This document shows positions 24,258-31,544 of a stretch of 64,000 nucleotides of DNA, piece by piece. Below the pieces are notes generated by a model, which saw only the letters and a list, made by a program, of their open reading frames with translations, made no database searches and had not been told where the DNA came from. Each line of letters opens with the position of its first letter. Positions within the stretch are counted from its first letter, which is position 1. This DNA is from KACC-23026 sp963829575. GTDB lineage: Bacteria > Bacillota > Bacilli > Bacillales > Sporolactobacillaceae. The stretch is from the NCBI GenBank assembly GCA_963829575.1, contig CAWHJF010000019.1, positions 124,001-188,000 of the forward strand, written 5' to 3'. Both the position numbers and the translations under genes were made by a program.

Positions 24258-25180
24258 TAAGAACCACTGAACCAGTTATTCACTAGTGTTTGGTTATCAT
24301 TAATCCATTTAGTGACACCCGCGTCTTTGGTCTTTGCGTTATTTATATCAACTTCTAAAGAACCCAATTGTTGTTGATTTAATTTAAAGTTTTTTAACCA
24401 TTTGACCACGTCCGGATGACTAGCTGCCCATTTCTTATTAGCCTCTGTTTGGATCCAACCGCCTTGTCCAAAACTGTTTTTTGGATCTTTCAAATATTTA
24501 AGATCCCATTTTGCAAAGGCCCAATGTGGACTCCACAAAGCCACAACAATCGGTTTCTTTTGAGAAATAGCCTTTTCTAAGGAAGCGAGCATGACGGGTG
24601 AACTACTGTTTTGAAGGTTTAATTTTATGTTGTAGTCTGGAATGACCTTGTTTTGGATCATTTGAGTTTCGCCAGCACCTGCATCGATCCCAACTATTTG
24701 ATTGTTGAATTCTTTGCTATTTGCATTGAGTTGATCAATTGAATCGATATTGACATATTTAGGAACAACCAGTCCAAGTTTGGTCTTGCCTTGATACCAT
24801 TTACCCAAGTTCACAAGATCGGATTGATATTTATCCATGTACGCTTTATTTGTTGTCGGTAACCAGACATCAAAATGGAAATCTAGTGACCCTTTGTCTA
24901 GCCCCATCCATAGTGGTCCTGCTTGCAAATTCGAGAGTTCGACATTATATCCACGTTGTTCGAGAAGGTGTTTCCATAGATAACAGTCGGCTATGTCTTC
25001 CGTCCACGATACGTATCCTATTTTAATCGTATCTTTCTTACTGGATGATGATTGTCCGTTGCTTGTAGATGCCGTATTAGACGCATTAGAATTTTTAGTA
25101 TTAGCTTGGGATCCACAACCCGTTAACATCATAGCAGCAACCCCAAAGAGACAAAGACCTAGTATTAGCTTTTTAAGCAT
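24257..25180 (-). CDS. Glycine betaine/choline-type ABC substrate-binding lipoprotein (OpuAC/ProX family)
   Basis: Predicted lipoprotein of 307 residues: MLKKLILGLCLFGVAAMMLTGC gives the signal with lipobox LTGC (shown in part), then a Ser/Asn-rich linker and the OpuAC domain (IKIGYVSWTED, QAGPLWMGLDKGSLDFHFD, VALWSPHWAFAKW). Trp-rich positions suit binding of a quaternary amine. I chose the ATG at 25180 because AGGAG lies 8 bases upstream; a longer frame to 25390 overlaps the regulator gene. No permease or ATPase gene lies beside it, so it is an orphan component or works with a transporter elsewhere. It sits 49 bases after the GbsR-type gene. Confidence 0.9.
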   Translation of the reverse strand: MLKKLILGLCLFGVAAMMLTGCGSQANTKNSNASNTASTSNGQSSSSKKDTIKIGYVSWTEDIADCYLWKHLLEQRGYNVELSNLQAGPLWMGLDKGSLDFHFDVWLPTTNKAYMDKYQSDLVNLGKWYQGKTKLGLVVPKYVNIDSIDQLNANSKEFNNQIVGIDAGAGETQMIQNKVIPDYNIKLNLQNSSSPVMLASLEKAISQKKPIVVALWSPHWAFAKWDLKYLKDPKNSFGQGGWIQTEANKKWAASHPDVVKWLKNFKLNQQQLGSLEVDINNAKTKDAGVTKWINDNQTLVNNWFSGS

Positions 25181-25229
25181 CCAATCGACTCCTAGTTTAT
25201 AAATAGTCTCAGCTGTAATTAATAGATTC

Positions 25230-25790
25230 TTATTTAGTAGAATGATCAGGGACATTTTTTGGTAAGAACCTATAGATGTCTCCACTTTCCAACAAATCGG
25301 TGAATTGACTGAGCCACCTGTAGAAATGCAGGGCATGGTCCATATCTTCCAAATTGCGTTGAGCTTCGTTCTTGACTTCCTCATTGCCATGTTCTGAAAG
25401 CTCCATGAGTTGCTGTTTGACTTGCTCCGCCATTCGCATATACACCATTCGTTCGTTCCTTAAAGTATGAATAATGAACGCTGGGAAGTTTTTATAAAAA
25501 TCTTTTTCAGCAGAATAATAATTTTTACGCTCTTCTTTACTCCATATTTTAACGACGCTCCCTGAATCAACCAGAGTGCGTAACCCATTGTTAATACTTG
25601 CTCGACTCATTCCCACGACATCTTGAATCTTCTGAAAGGACATAGGTTCTTTTGCTACATATAAAATGCCATAAATCCGACCAACTGATTGAGATAATCC
25701 ATGAACGCTCATCGTCTGTTCCATCGCCAGTATGATTTGTTCGTGAAGATCGCTGAGTTGGTTGTCATCATTATTAGTGGACTCCATCAA
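25230..25790 (-). CDS. GbsR/OpcR-type MarR-like regulator
   Basis: Winged-helix regulator of 186 residues of the GbsR group that senses choline or betaine in Bacillus and represses uptake and synthesis genes. Seen: SQSVGRIYGILYVAKEPMS, the recognition part VVGMSRASINNGLRTLVDSG and the RKNYYSAEKDFYKNF effector segment with aromatic residues. The TTG-ATG start region has GGGGGTT upstream. It precedes the osmoprotectant-binding lipoprotein in the same direction, which supports an osmoprotection role. Confidence 0.9.
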   Translation of the reverse strand: MMESTNNDDNQLSDLHEQIILAMEQTMSVHGLSQSVGRIYGILYVAKEPMSFQKIQDVVGMSRASINNGLRTLVDSGSVVKIWSKEERKNYYSAEKDFYKNFPAFIIHTLRNERMVYMRMAEQVKQQLMELSEHGNEEVKNEAQRNLEDMDHALHFYRWLSQFTDLLESGDIYRFLPKNVPDHSTK

Positions 25791-25951
25791 CCGTAACCCC
25801 CTTCCGTATAGAGTGTATAATAAATATTATACATGACATACACATGGTAGATTAGCACAGTTTTTTTGTCAAGTTCTGTCGATTGGTTTCGTGTGTCTAC
25901 ACTTCCTTGAACCAGATATTTAAAATCACCAATCTTATCCACAATAAAAGA

Positions 25952-25974
25952 CGCGATTCTTTTAAAGGATCGCG
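25952..25974 (-). terminator. Terminator after the YrzI-family gene
   Basis: CGCGATTC and GGATCGCG form an 8-bp stem (one G-U); TCTTTTATT follows on the minus strand. Confidence 0.75.
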
Positions 25975-25984
25975 CCCGTTTGTT

Positions 25985-26125
25985 TTATCTAAAGAAACAA
26001 TGTTGATTGCGTTTCATTTGAATATCCTCATAGATTTGTTGGATCCGCTGATGATCTTCATGGGTTGATTTAATTTGGTTCTTTGAGATGGTGACTGTAA
26101 AAATAATGAAATTCGCTTTAATCAT
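25985..26125 (-). CDS. YrzI-family small protein
   Basis: A 46-residue protein beginning MIKANFIIFTVTISKNQIKS, the hydrophobic start plus FTVTI-K signature of YrzI-family proteins, then a charged helix rich in Asp, Gln and Glu. The ribosome site AAAGGAGG before the ATG is excellent and a terminator follows immediately. The function of YrzI is not known. Confidence 0.75.
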   Translation of the reverse strand: MIKANFIIFTVTISKNQIKSTHEDHQRIQQIYEDIQMKRNQHCFFR

Positions 26126-26218
26126 GAATGGACCTCCTTTGCAAGTGACATCCTCATTCAAATCACTGGACCTATAGAGTCGATTTCCGCTTTATACGTA
26201 CTGTGGTCGGACCTTGTA

Positions 26219-27424
26219 TCATAGTGTGAGTTGACCGAGATTGCTAAGTTGCGTATTTAGGGAACCCGTTTCATTTAAGATATTGATTATGCCATTGTTA
26301 ATTCGAACAACATTTTGTAATGTCCCTCGAAACCCTTTTACTGGGATGATCACCTCACCAAATAGATCGAGTTCGGCTAGTTTTGCCAACAAGGTGTCCT
26401 CGTTCACATCGTGATCAAAAATGAGTTTCCCTGTAACAATGAAGGTGGTCGGTTGATTCAAGGCGAGAAGCTGCTCATTAGACCAAACTTGATCATCTTC
26501 AATTAAGACGAAGCTATGTTCATAGGTCACCACCTCTGTTTCTAACGCATCGGCAATTTCGAAGATTAAATCCTCTAATTGATTATGACAAATAATGATG
26601 CTGGTTGACTGGATATTAGTCACGTATTGAGATAACTGTTCTCGGCACACATCTGCCTCAAATATAATTGGATACTCTGTGTAGAGTTTCTTATTCTTAA
26701 GTCGGCGAATCGACCGTGCGTTTAGTCTCAGTGATTTATTTAAAATCTCATAGTCCTTTGGAAGAATACTTACATGAGCCTTAGAAAGCGACGGTATTTT
26801 TTTATAAAGAAACGGTTCTTGATCTTCATTAATTTTGATCGTTCCTTTAACTTCTAATTGACTGATCTTTTCCATAAAAAGATCGGCATCAAGATCTGCA
26901 GAAAAGGTTAGTAACCCTTTAAAAATTAAATGTTGTGGCACATCAAACGATTTGAGATAGGCATTGGTCAATTCAAGCGCACCTTTCTCAAACCGCGGTG
27001 GTGCATCTTGATAGCTCACGACTGTTCCGCCTTCTTTAGAAAGGAGATGGTGTACAGCTCCTGATAATTCGACTGGACTATAGACATTACCTTTAACCCG
27101 AAGTTCCAGAAAACTGTTTTTAAGACTATTCGCCTGTATATTTGCATCTAAAATCACATCCCCAGTGACATAAAGCTTTAATGGATCCGTTATGGCATTT
27201 AAATATGAGTGATCGAGGTGAAGGGTACCTGCAAATAACTTATAACCTTCTGGAATTTCAAAGACCTGGCCAACATTCTCAACATTTAACTTTGTTAACA
27301 ATTTTGCGGTTTCTCTTGTGTAATAGACAACCCCAACATTTTCAATTTTTTCGATACCTTGAATACTTTCCTCTGTTGCGTTCATTAGATTGAGAATGCC
27401 CACATTTCCAATTTTTTGACTCAT
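26219..27424 (-). CDS. Unknown protein with repeated modules, partner of an ECF sigma factor
   Basis: A 401-residue soluble protein of no family I recognise. At least three copies of a module of about 45 residues can be seen: VTGDVILDANIQ...LELRVKGNVY (about 87-116), FKGLLTFSADLDADLF...LEVKGTIKI (about 168-198) and VTGKLIFDHDVNEDTL...LDLFGEVIIP (about 331-361). A fourth, weaker one (FAGTLHLDHSYL) precedes the first. The pattern, a Gly-bounded strand, an acidic turn, a helix and a second Gly-bounded strand, suggests a solenoid or bactofilin-like beta structure. It starts 2 bases after the stop of the sigma-factor gene, so it may be its regulator or its effector. Confidence 0.75.
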   Translation of the reverse strand: MSQKIGNVGILNLMNATEESIQGIEKIENVGVVYYTRETAKLLTKLNVENVGQVFEIPEGYKLFAGTLHLDHSYLNAITDPLKLYVTGDVILDANIQANSLKNSFLELRVKGNVYSPVELSGAVHHLLSKEGGTVVSYQDAPPRFEKGALELTNAYLKSFDVPQHLIFKGLLTFSADLDADLFMEKISQLEVKGTIKINEDQEPFLYKKIPSLSKAHVSILPKDYEILNKSLRLNARSIRRLKNKKLYTEYPIIFEADVCREQLSQYVTNIQSTSIIICHNQLEDLIFEIADALETEVVTYEHSFVLIEDDQVWSNEQLLALNQPTTFIVTGKLIFDHDVNEDTLLAKLAELDLFGEVIIPVKGFRGTLQNVVRINNGIINILNETGSLNTQLSNLGQLTL

Positions 27425-27426
27425 AG

Positions 27427-27987
27427 TTACTCCTCCTCAATAATCTTCCTGAGTTTTTTTACGGCTAGTCGAAGTTTATAACGAACGGTTGATGGCGGGA
27501 TCTGTAACTGCTTCCCGATGTCTTGGCTAGACAACCCAAGCCAATAGCGTTTGAACACGATATCACTCAAATCTGTTGATAAATGGGATAAAAGCTCTGC
27601 CATCTCGATCTCCGAACTGGCCATGTCCTGAACGGGAAAATCAAGTTCATCATCCCATGTCATGAGACGCCGATCTTTTCTACGATCATCAATCAACCTG
27701 TTTTTCATGACTCGGTAAAACCAGGCGCGTTGCTTATATTCTGGGAGATGTGCGAGCGCTTCTTCATACAGTGATTTCAACCAGGCATCCTGAACCAAAT
27801 CCTGCGCTTCCTGCTCATTCCTTGCAATGGAGCGAGCAAATCGAAACAGATCCATTCTTAAATTGTCATACATACCACTCGCTTCCATTTCGGTCCCAAC
27901 TCCTGCAAAAATTTCTTTTTTAACCTGTTCATATAGATAACGATCCACCGAATCTAAGTGTTGGTTTTTTTTAGTTCTATGAGTCAA
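27427..27987 (-). CDS. ECF-type RNA polymerase sigma factor
   Basis: Sigma-70 family, ECF group. Region 2 is seen in ARSIARNEQEAQDLVQDAWLK and WFYRVMKNRLIDDRRKDRR; region 4 in VFKRYWLGLSSQDIGKQLQIP and STVRYKLRLAVKKLRK. The TTG at 27987 lacks a clear ribosome site. An internal ATG (MEASGMYDN, about codon 33) with AGGAG upstream would give a more typical ECF length, so the true start is uncertain. No obvious ECF-type promoter (TGAAC/CGTA) was found upstream. The gene-free stretch 27988-28267 shows nothing else. Confidence 0.9.
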   Translation of the reverse strand: MTHRTKKNQHLDSVDRYLYEQVKKEIFAGVGTEMEASGMYDNLRMDLFRFARSIARNEQEAQDLVQDAWLKSLYEEALAHLPEYKQRAWFYRVMKNRLIDDRRKDRRLMTWDDELDFPVQDMASSEIEMAELLSHLSTDLSDIVFKRYWLGLSSQDIGKQLQIPPSTVRYKLRLAVKKLRKIIEEE

Positions 27988-28267
27988 GTCAAGAAATCAC
28001 TAACAAAATCGCCAATTTTTCAATGTGAATCGTTGCTAAAAGAATGATCTTTGCCTAAACGGCCTTAGCCTAATAGAATATAGAGCCAAATCCGTTTAGA
28101 TCCTATTAATATTTACCTTGTCTACTTGACCGGGGGCAGCCGTTCATATTCTTCGATCTCTTTTCGCCTTATTTATATTCGCTCATCTATCCTCATTGGT
28201 CTATGGTAATAGAAGGTGTCTATAATCACATTCTCTGCTCCACAGCCAGGTTAAAAAGAATGCACAA

Positions 28268-28304
28268 AAAGTGTAGAGAAGCAACATGGGAATCTCTACA
28301 CTTT
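28268..28304 (-). terminator. Terminator of the sigY operon
   Basis: A 12-bp stem, AAAGTGTAGAGA with its complement, followed by TTTTTGTG on the minus strand, 25 bases past the yxlG-like stop. Confidence 0.85.
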
Positions 28305-28328
28305 CTGAATTAATATAAAAAACAATGA

Positions 28329-29111
28329 TCAAAGGTCCACGCTTAAATCATGACGACTAAAAATAAAGACTGCGCTAATAATTAGAATGAAAATGACACT
28401 AATCGTTGTGCTTAAACTAAGAAATGCGTGCTCGGCTCCTTTTCCAGAAAGTAAAAAATGATCCGCCTGGTTCACGAGCCTAGACGGACTCCACATCATA
28501 AACTTTTTTAACATGGACGTTAGAAGAGATAAAAGAGTCACTGCTCCTACAGATAGAAAAGCAATGGTTCCCCCTGCACGAAAAATAGAGCTAAAAAAAA
28601 TCGTAACCGTAATGATAAAAATTAGCCAAATGACATAATAACAAGAGGCAATTAAACTAGGTGTCCAATTAACAGGACCTATTAAAAAATTGGTATAATA
28701 ACAAGAAGACCCATAGCCTAGTCCAAAGGCAACAAGTGTTAATGTCGTTAATGCCGCCCATTTAGCTGATATAAATGTTAAATAAGAAACAGGCCTAACT
28801 AGGATCAGTTGAGCTGTACCAGACGTTCTCTCGCCTGAAACAGTCTGCATGCTTGCCAGAGCTAAGATTAGTACACCTATGGAACTGTACTGTGAGAGAA
28901 TCTTCTTTAAAACGTCTACTGTGGTTGGGTTTGGCATTGCCTGTACGGCTTCTTTAGGAATCCCAGCCAGATCCATAATTTGAGGCATATAGTAAGTGGT
29001 GATCGGTTGCATGACTCCTAACACTATGAATACGAGCGGAACCCAAAGCCATTTATAGCTTTGCCATAAATCCTTGATCTCTTTTTTATAAAAGATTCCC
29101 CATTTAATCAT
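28329..29111 (-). CDS. yxlG: ABC-2 type transporter permease (YxlG-like)
   Basis: Membrane permease of 260 residues with six hydrophobic segments and an ABC-2 type ERTSGTAQLILVRPVSYL motif after a long extracellular loop. It overlaps the ATPase gene by 4 bases and ends the six-gene sigY-type operon, matching yxlG of B. subtilis. The transported substrate is unknown. Confidence 0.85.
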   Translation of the reverse strand: MIKWGIFYKKEIKDLWQSYKWLWVPLVFIVLGVMQPITTYYMPQIMDLAGIPKEAVQAMPNPTTVDVLKKILSQYSSIGVLILALASMQTVSGERTSGTAQLILVRPVSYLTFISAKWAALTTLTLVAFGLGYGSSCYYTNFLIGPVNWTPSLIASCYYVIWLIFIITVTIFFSSIFRAGGTIAFLSVGAVTLLSLLTSMLKKFMMWSPSRLVNQADHFLLSGKGAEHAFLSLSTTISVIFILIISAVFIFSRHDLSVDL

Positions 29112-30010
29112 CGTCTGACCACCTTCATAAAGAGATCTTCCAAGGTCGACACACCGGATTCAAAACGAGTGATCGGAAAATGATGGTCCAAAATCCAAGC
29201 CAATACGAGTTGTCTTGCTTGATCAATATCCCTTACATAGATTTCAAGTGTGCGACCAACCTCGTTAATTTCTTCTATGACATCAGACTGTCGAATCCCT
29301 TCCTTAAGTAAAGAAAAATCCGCATCGCTTTGAAGTCGTAATAATGGCTTCTGTTTGTCTTTCTTTATTTGGTTGAGTGGCCCCGACAATGCAATCTCGC
29401 CATCTGTCATAATAATAATATCATCACTAATTTCCTCTGCATCATGTAGAACGTGAGTTGAAAATAAGAGACTTGTTTCTGTTTTCATTTTCTTCATCAT
29501 ATCTAGGACTTCCCGTCTTCCTAATGGATCAAGGGCTGACACAGGTTCATCTAAAATAATGAGTTTAGGGCGATGAATGAAGGCTTGCGCAAGCCCTAAG
29601 CGCTGTTTCATCCCTCCAGAATAAAGCCCTATCTTCCTATTTTTGACCTCCCCTAAATTTACCCAATCTAGTAAATCATCCGCATTTTTTACAGCTTCTT
29701 TTTTACTAAGGTTTGAGAGTCGACCTGAAAAAACGACATACTCACGACCCGTCATCCAAGGATAAAAGGTTGGAAATTGTGGCAGGAAACCAATATGATT
29801 CTGTATATGAGTTGAATCCCCATTTAAACAGACGGATCCGCTTGTTTTGGATAGTAAGCCTGCGATCATCGATAAAGTTGTCGTTTTCCCAGCCCCATTA
29901 GGCCCAAGCAAGGTTAAACAATGACCTTCCTGGATCTCAAAGCTTATATGCTTAACCACTTCCTTATCGCCAAATCGCTTTGTTAAGTGCTCTACTGTTA
30001 ATAAACTCAT
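29108..30010 (-). CDS. yxlF: ABC transporter ATP-binding protein (YxlF-like)
   Basis: ATPase of 300 residues: Walker A GPNGAGKTT, signature YSGGMKQRLGLAQAF, Walker B LIILDEPVSALDP and H-loop FSTHVLHD are all intact. The C-terminal extension of about 80 residues is usual for exporters of the ABC-2 type. It overlaps both neighbours by 4 bases. Pairs with the downstream permease. Confidence 0.93.
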   Translation of the reverse strand: MSLLTVEHLTKRFGDKEVVKHISFEIQEGHCLTLLGPNGAGKTTTLSMIAGLLSKTSGSVCLNGDSTHIQNHIGFLPQFPTFYPWMTGREYVVFSGRLSNLSKKEAVKNADDLLDWVNLGEVKNRKIGLYSGGMKQRLGLAQAFIHRPKLIILDEPVSALDPLGRREVLDMMKKMKTETSLLFSTHVLHDAEEISDDIIIMTDGEIALSGPLNQIKKDKQKPLLRLQSDADFSLLKEGIRQSDVIEEINEVGRTLEIYVRDIDQARQLVLAWILDHHFPITRFESGVSTLEDLFMKVVRR

Positions 30011-30210
30011 CTATAAGGCTTCCTTCCCGCTACAAAATAGAGAATCGGACCAAATGTTGAGAAAAAGACCACAACAATCAACCAAATCCACTTGGGGCCT
30101 CTCGTTTTTTCAATTCTAATCAAATCAATTAACGCTACAATCATTAAGATCAGATCGATAATAATAACAGGTAACAAGACAGGTATTGGAATCGATTGAA
30201 GTTGATCCAT
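30007..30210 (-). CDS. yxlE: PLDc_N-type small membrane protein (YxlE-like)
   Basis: A 67-residue protein with two membrane helices. The second helix ends FFSTFGPILYFVAGRKPYR, the mark of the phospholipase D N-terminal (PLDc_N) family, as in B. subtilis YxlE. YxlE is part of the sigma-Y regulatory set. Confidence 0.85.
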   Translation of the reverse strand: MDQLQSIPIPVLLPVIIIDLILMIVALIDLIRIEKTRGPKWIWLIVVVFFSTFGPILYFVAGRKPYR

Positions 30211-30212
30211 TT

Positions 30213-30437
30213 TTATCTCTCCTCATTATGTGTAATGAATTTTTTATATATTTTTTTGATAATAATTAAATAGAGTAGACTGGGCAATGGGAACGAAATA
30301 AGCCCCCATATTCCCCAAAACCATTTATACTGATTGTTTTTTCTCGCATCAAGAAAAAGCCAAAGACTTTGACAAAGAAGGACACAGAGTAATACGATCC
30401 ACCCTAACCTTTCAAAATTAGAATTAAACATCCTCAT
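30213..30437 (-). CDS. yxlD: Small membrane anti-sigma component (YxlD-like)
   Basis: A 74-residue protein with two membrane segments; LFLDARKNNQYKWFWGIWGL followed by PLPSLLYL matches the YxlD pattern. In B. subtilis YxlC and YxlD together hold sigma-Y inactive at the membrane. Overlaps yxlC by 14 bases. Confidence 0.8.
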   Translation of the reverse strand: MRMFNSNFERLGWIVLLCVLLCQSLWLFLDARKNNQYKWFWGIWGLISFPLPSLLYLIIIKKIYKKFITHNEER

Positions 30438-30780
30438 GAGTTTTCACCTGTTTCTTAACTTTCAAAACGACCAAAGCTATAGGTAGAGCCACGATACAAA
30501 CCAGTTGTAAAGCAAGGAAAATCATTGGATTCGAATTAAGAATGACACCTAACAGGAGCAAAATAATCATCGCGACCCCCGAGAATTGGAGTAAATCTTT
30601 TTTTAACTGTTGTTTTATAGCGGTTTGTTTTCTTTCAACGAGTTCCTCCAATTGAGTAAGTGTGGGAAGATTCACTTGAGGCCACTCATCTAGTTCCTCT
30701 AGGCCTTTATAAATTTCTTTTATTATCTGATTTTCATCGTAACGCTCGCATTCTGGTTTATGATCTTGGTGTTTCATCAT
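30424..30780 (-). CDS. yxlC: YxlC-like anti-sigma protein
   Basis: A 118-residue protein: a cytosolic N-terminal part (IYKGLEELDEWPQVNLPTL) followed by two membrane helices. This is the layout of YxlC, the anti-sigma-Y factor. Its start overlaps the sigma gene by 23 bases, which supports coupled synthesis of sigma and anti-sigma. Confidence 0.82.
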   Translation of the reverse strand: MMKHQDHKPECERYDENQIIKEIYKGLEELDEWPQVNLPTLTQLEELVERKQTAIKQQLKKDLLQFSGVAMIILLLLGVILNSNPMIFLALQLVCIVALPIALVVLKVKKQVKTHEDV

Positions 30781-31288
30781 CCATCTCCTCCCTAAGCTTT
30801 CCTAGCCCATTGTGAAGTCGAGATTTAACGGTCCCAATAGGAATTTTGAACATATTTGCGATCTCTTCCAAAGAATAACCATAATAATGTTTTAATATTA
30901 TGGCTAAGCGCTGCTCTTCTGAAAGGACTTGCATCGCCTCTAAAATCCTCGGCCATTCTCCATTATTCTCGAAAGACCATTTGAGACTCCTCATAACCTT
31001 TTGTGATTCCCGCCATTCTTTTTCACGTTTTTTCTTCCTCAGTTGGTCTATATATAAATGAGAGCCAATGGTAATCAACCATGACGAAAACTTGGATGCA
31101 CCATTATACATATTGAGTTTCTCAATAGCTTTAAGAATGGTTTCTTGTGTCAGATCTTCTGCCCAGGCTTCGTTCATCGTGAGTTTAATGAAATATTTAT
31201 AAAGGAATGTATAATTATTTTGCAGAAGACGCGCCAGTGATTGGGAATCACCTCGCTTAGCCTTCCAGATTAAGTGTTCTTCTTCCAT
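30758..31288 (-). CDS. sigY: ECF sigma factor SigY
   Basis: ECF sigma factor of 176 residues. Region 2: YFIKLTMNEAWAEDLTQETILKA and SKFSSWLITIGSHLYIDQLRKKK; region 4: QRLAIILKHYYGYSLEEIANMF, then IPIGTVKSRLHNGLGKLRE (each shown in part). The gene order sigma - yxlC - yxlD - yxlE - yxlF - yxlG equals the B. subtilis sigY operon, which is the main ground for the name. An ECF-type promoter lies upstream and suggests autoregulation. Confidence 0.88.
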   Translation of the reverse strand: MEEEHLIWKAKRGDSQSLARLLQNNYTFLYKYFIKLTMNEAWAEDLTQETILKAIEKLNMYNGASKFSSWLITIGSHLYIDQLRKKKREKEWRESQKVMRSLKWSFENNGEWPRILEAMQVLSEEQRLAIILKHYYGYSLEEIANMFKIPIGTVKSRLHNGLGKLREEMDDETPRS

Positions 31289-31340
31289 TCGATAAAGCCC
31301 CCTAATTACACCTCAACTTCTCTCTTTTAATTTCATTTGT

Positions 31341-31367
31341 AATACGAACAACTCCACTTAAAGTTCA
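31341..31367 (-). promoter_or_regulatory. ECF-type promoter of the sigY operon
   Basis: On the minus strand TGAAC and CGTATT are separated by 16 bases, a standard ECF -35/-10 pair, about 55 bases before the sigma start. It is probably read by SigY itself. Confidence 0.7.
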
Positions 31368-31544
31368 TTTTGTTTTAAAAATAGTTTTGGAGATCATTTA
31401 ACACTTTATTCAGTAGGGGGATTGTCCATCATCTACCGAACCGATTATCAAGGTGACCGTTAGCTCCCCTTGCAGATAAAAATAAATAGAGGAAACCTAG
31501 GACACAGTCACGAAAATTATACGTATAACGAAAAGGAGGAACCT

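Noticed and set aside
24257..25390. Longer start for the binding protein
   Set aside because: The extra 70 residues overlap the GbsR gene in another frame and would bury the lipoprotein signal; the ATG at 25180 has a good ribosome site.
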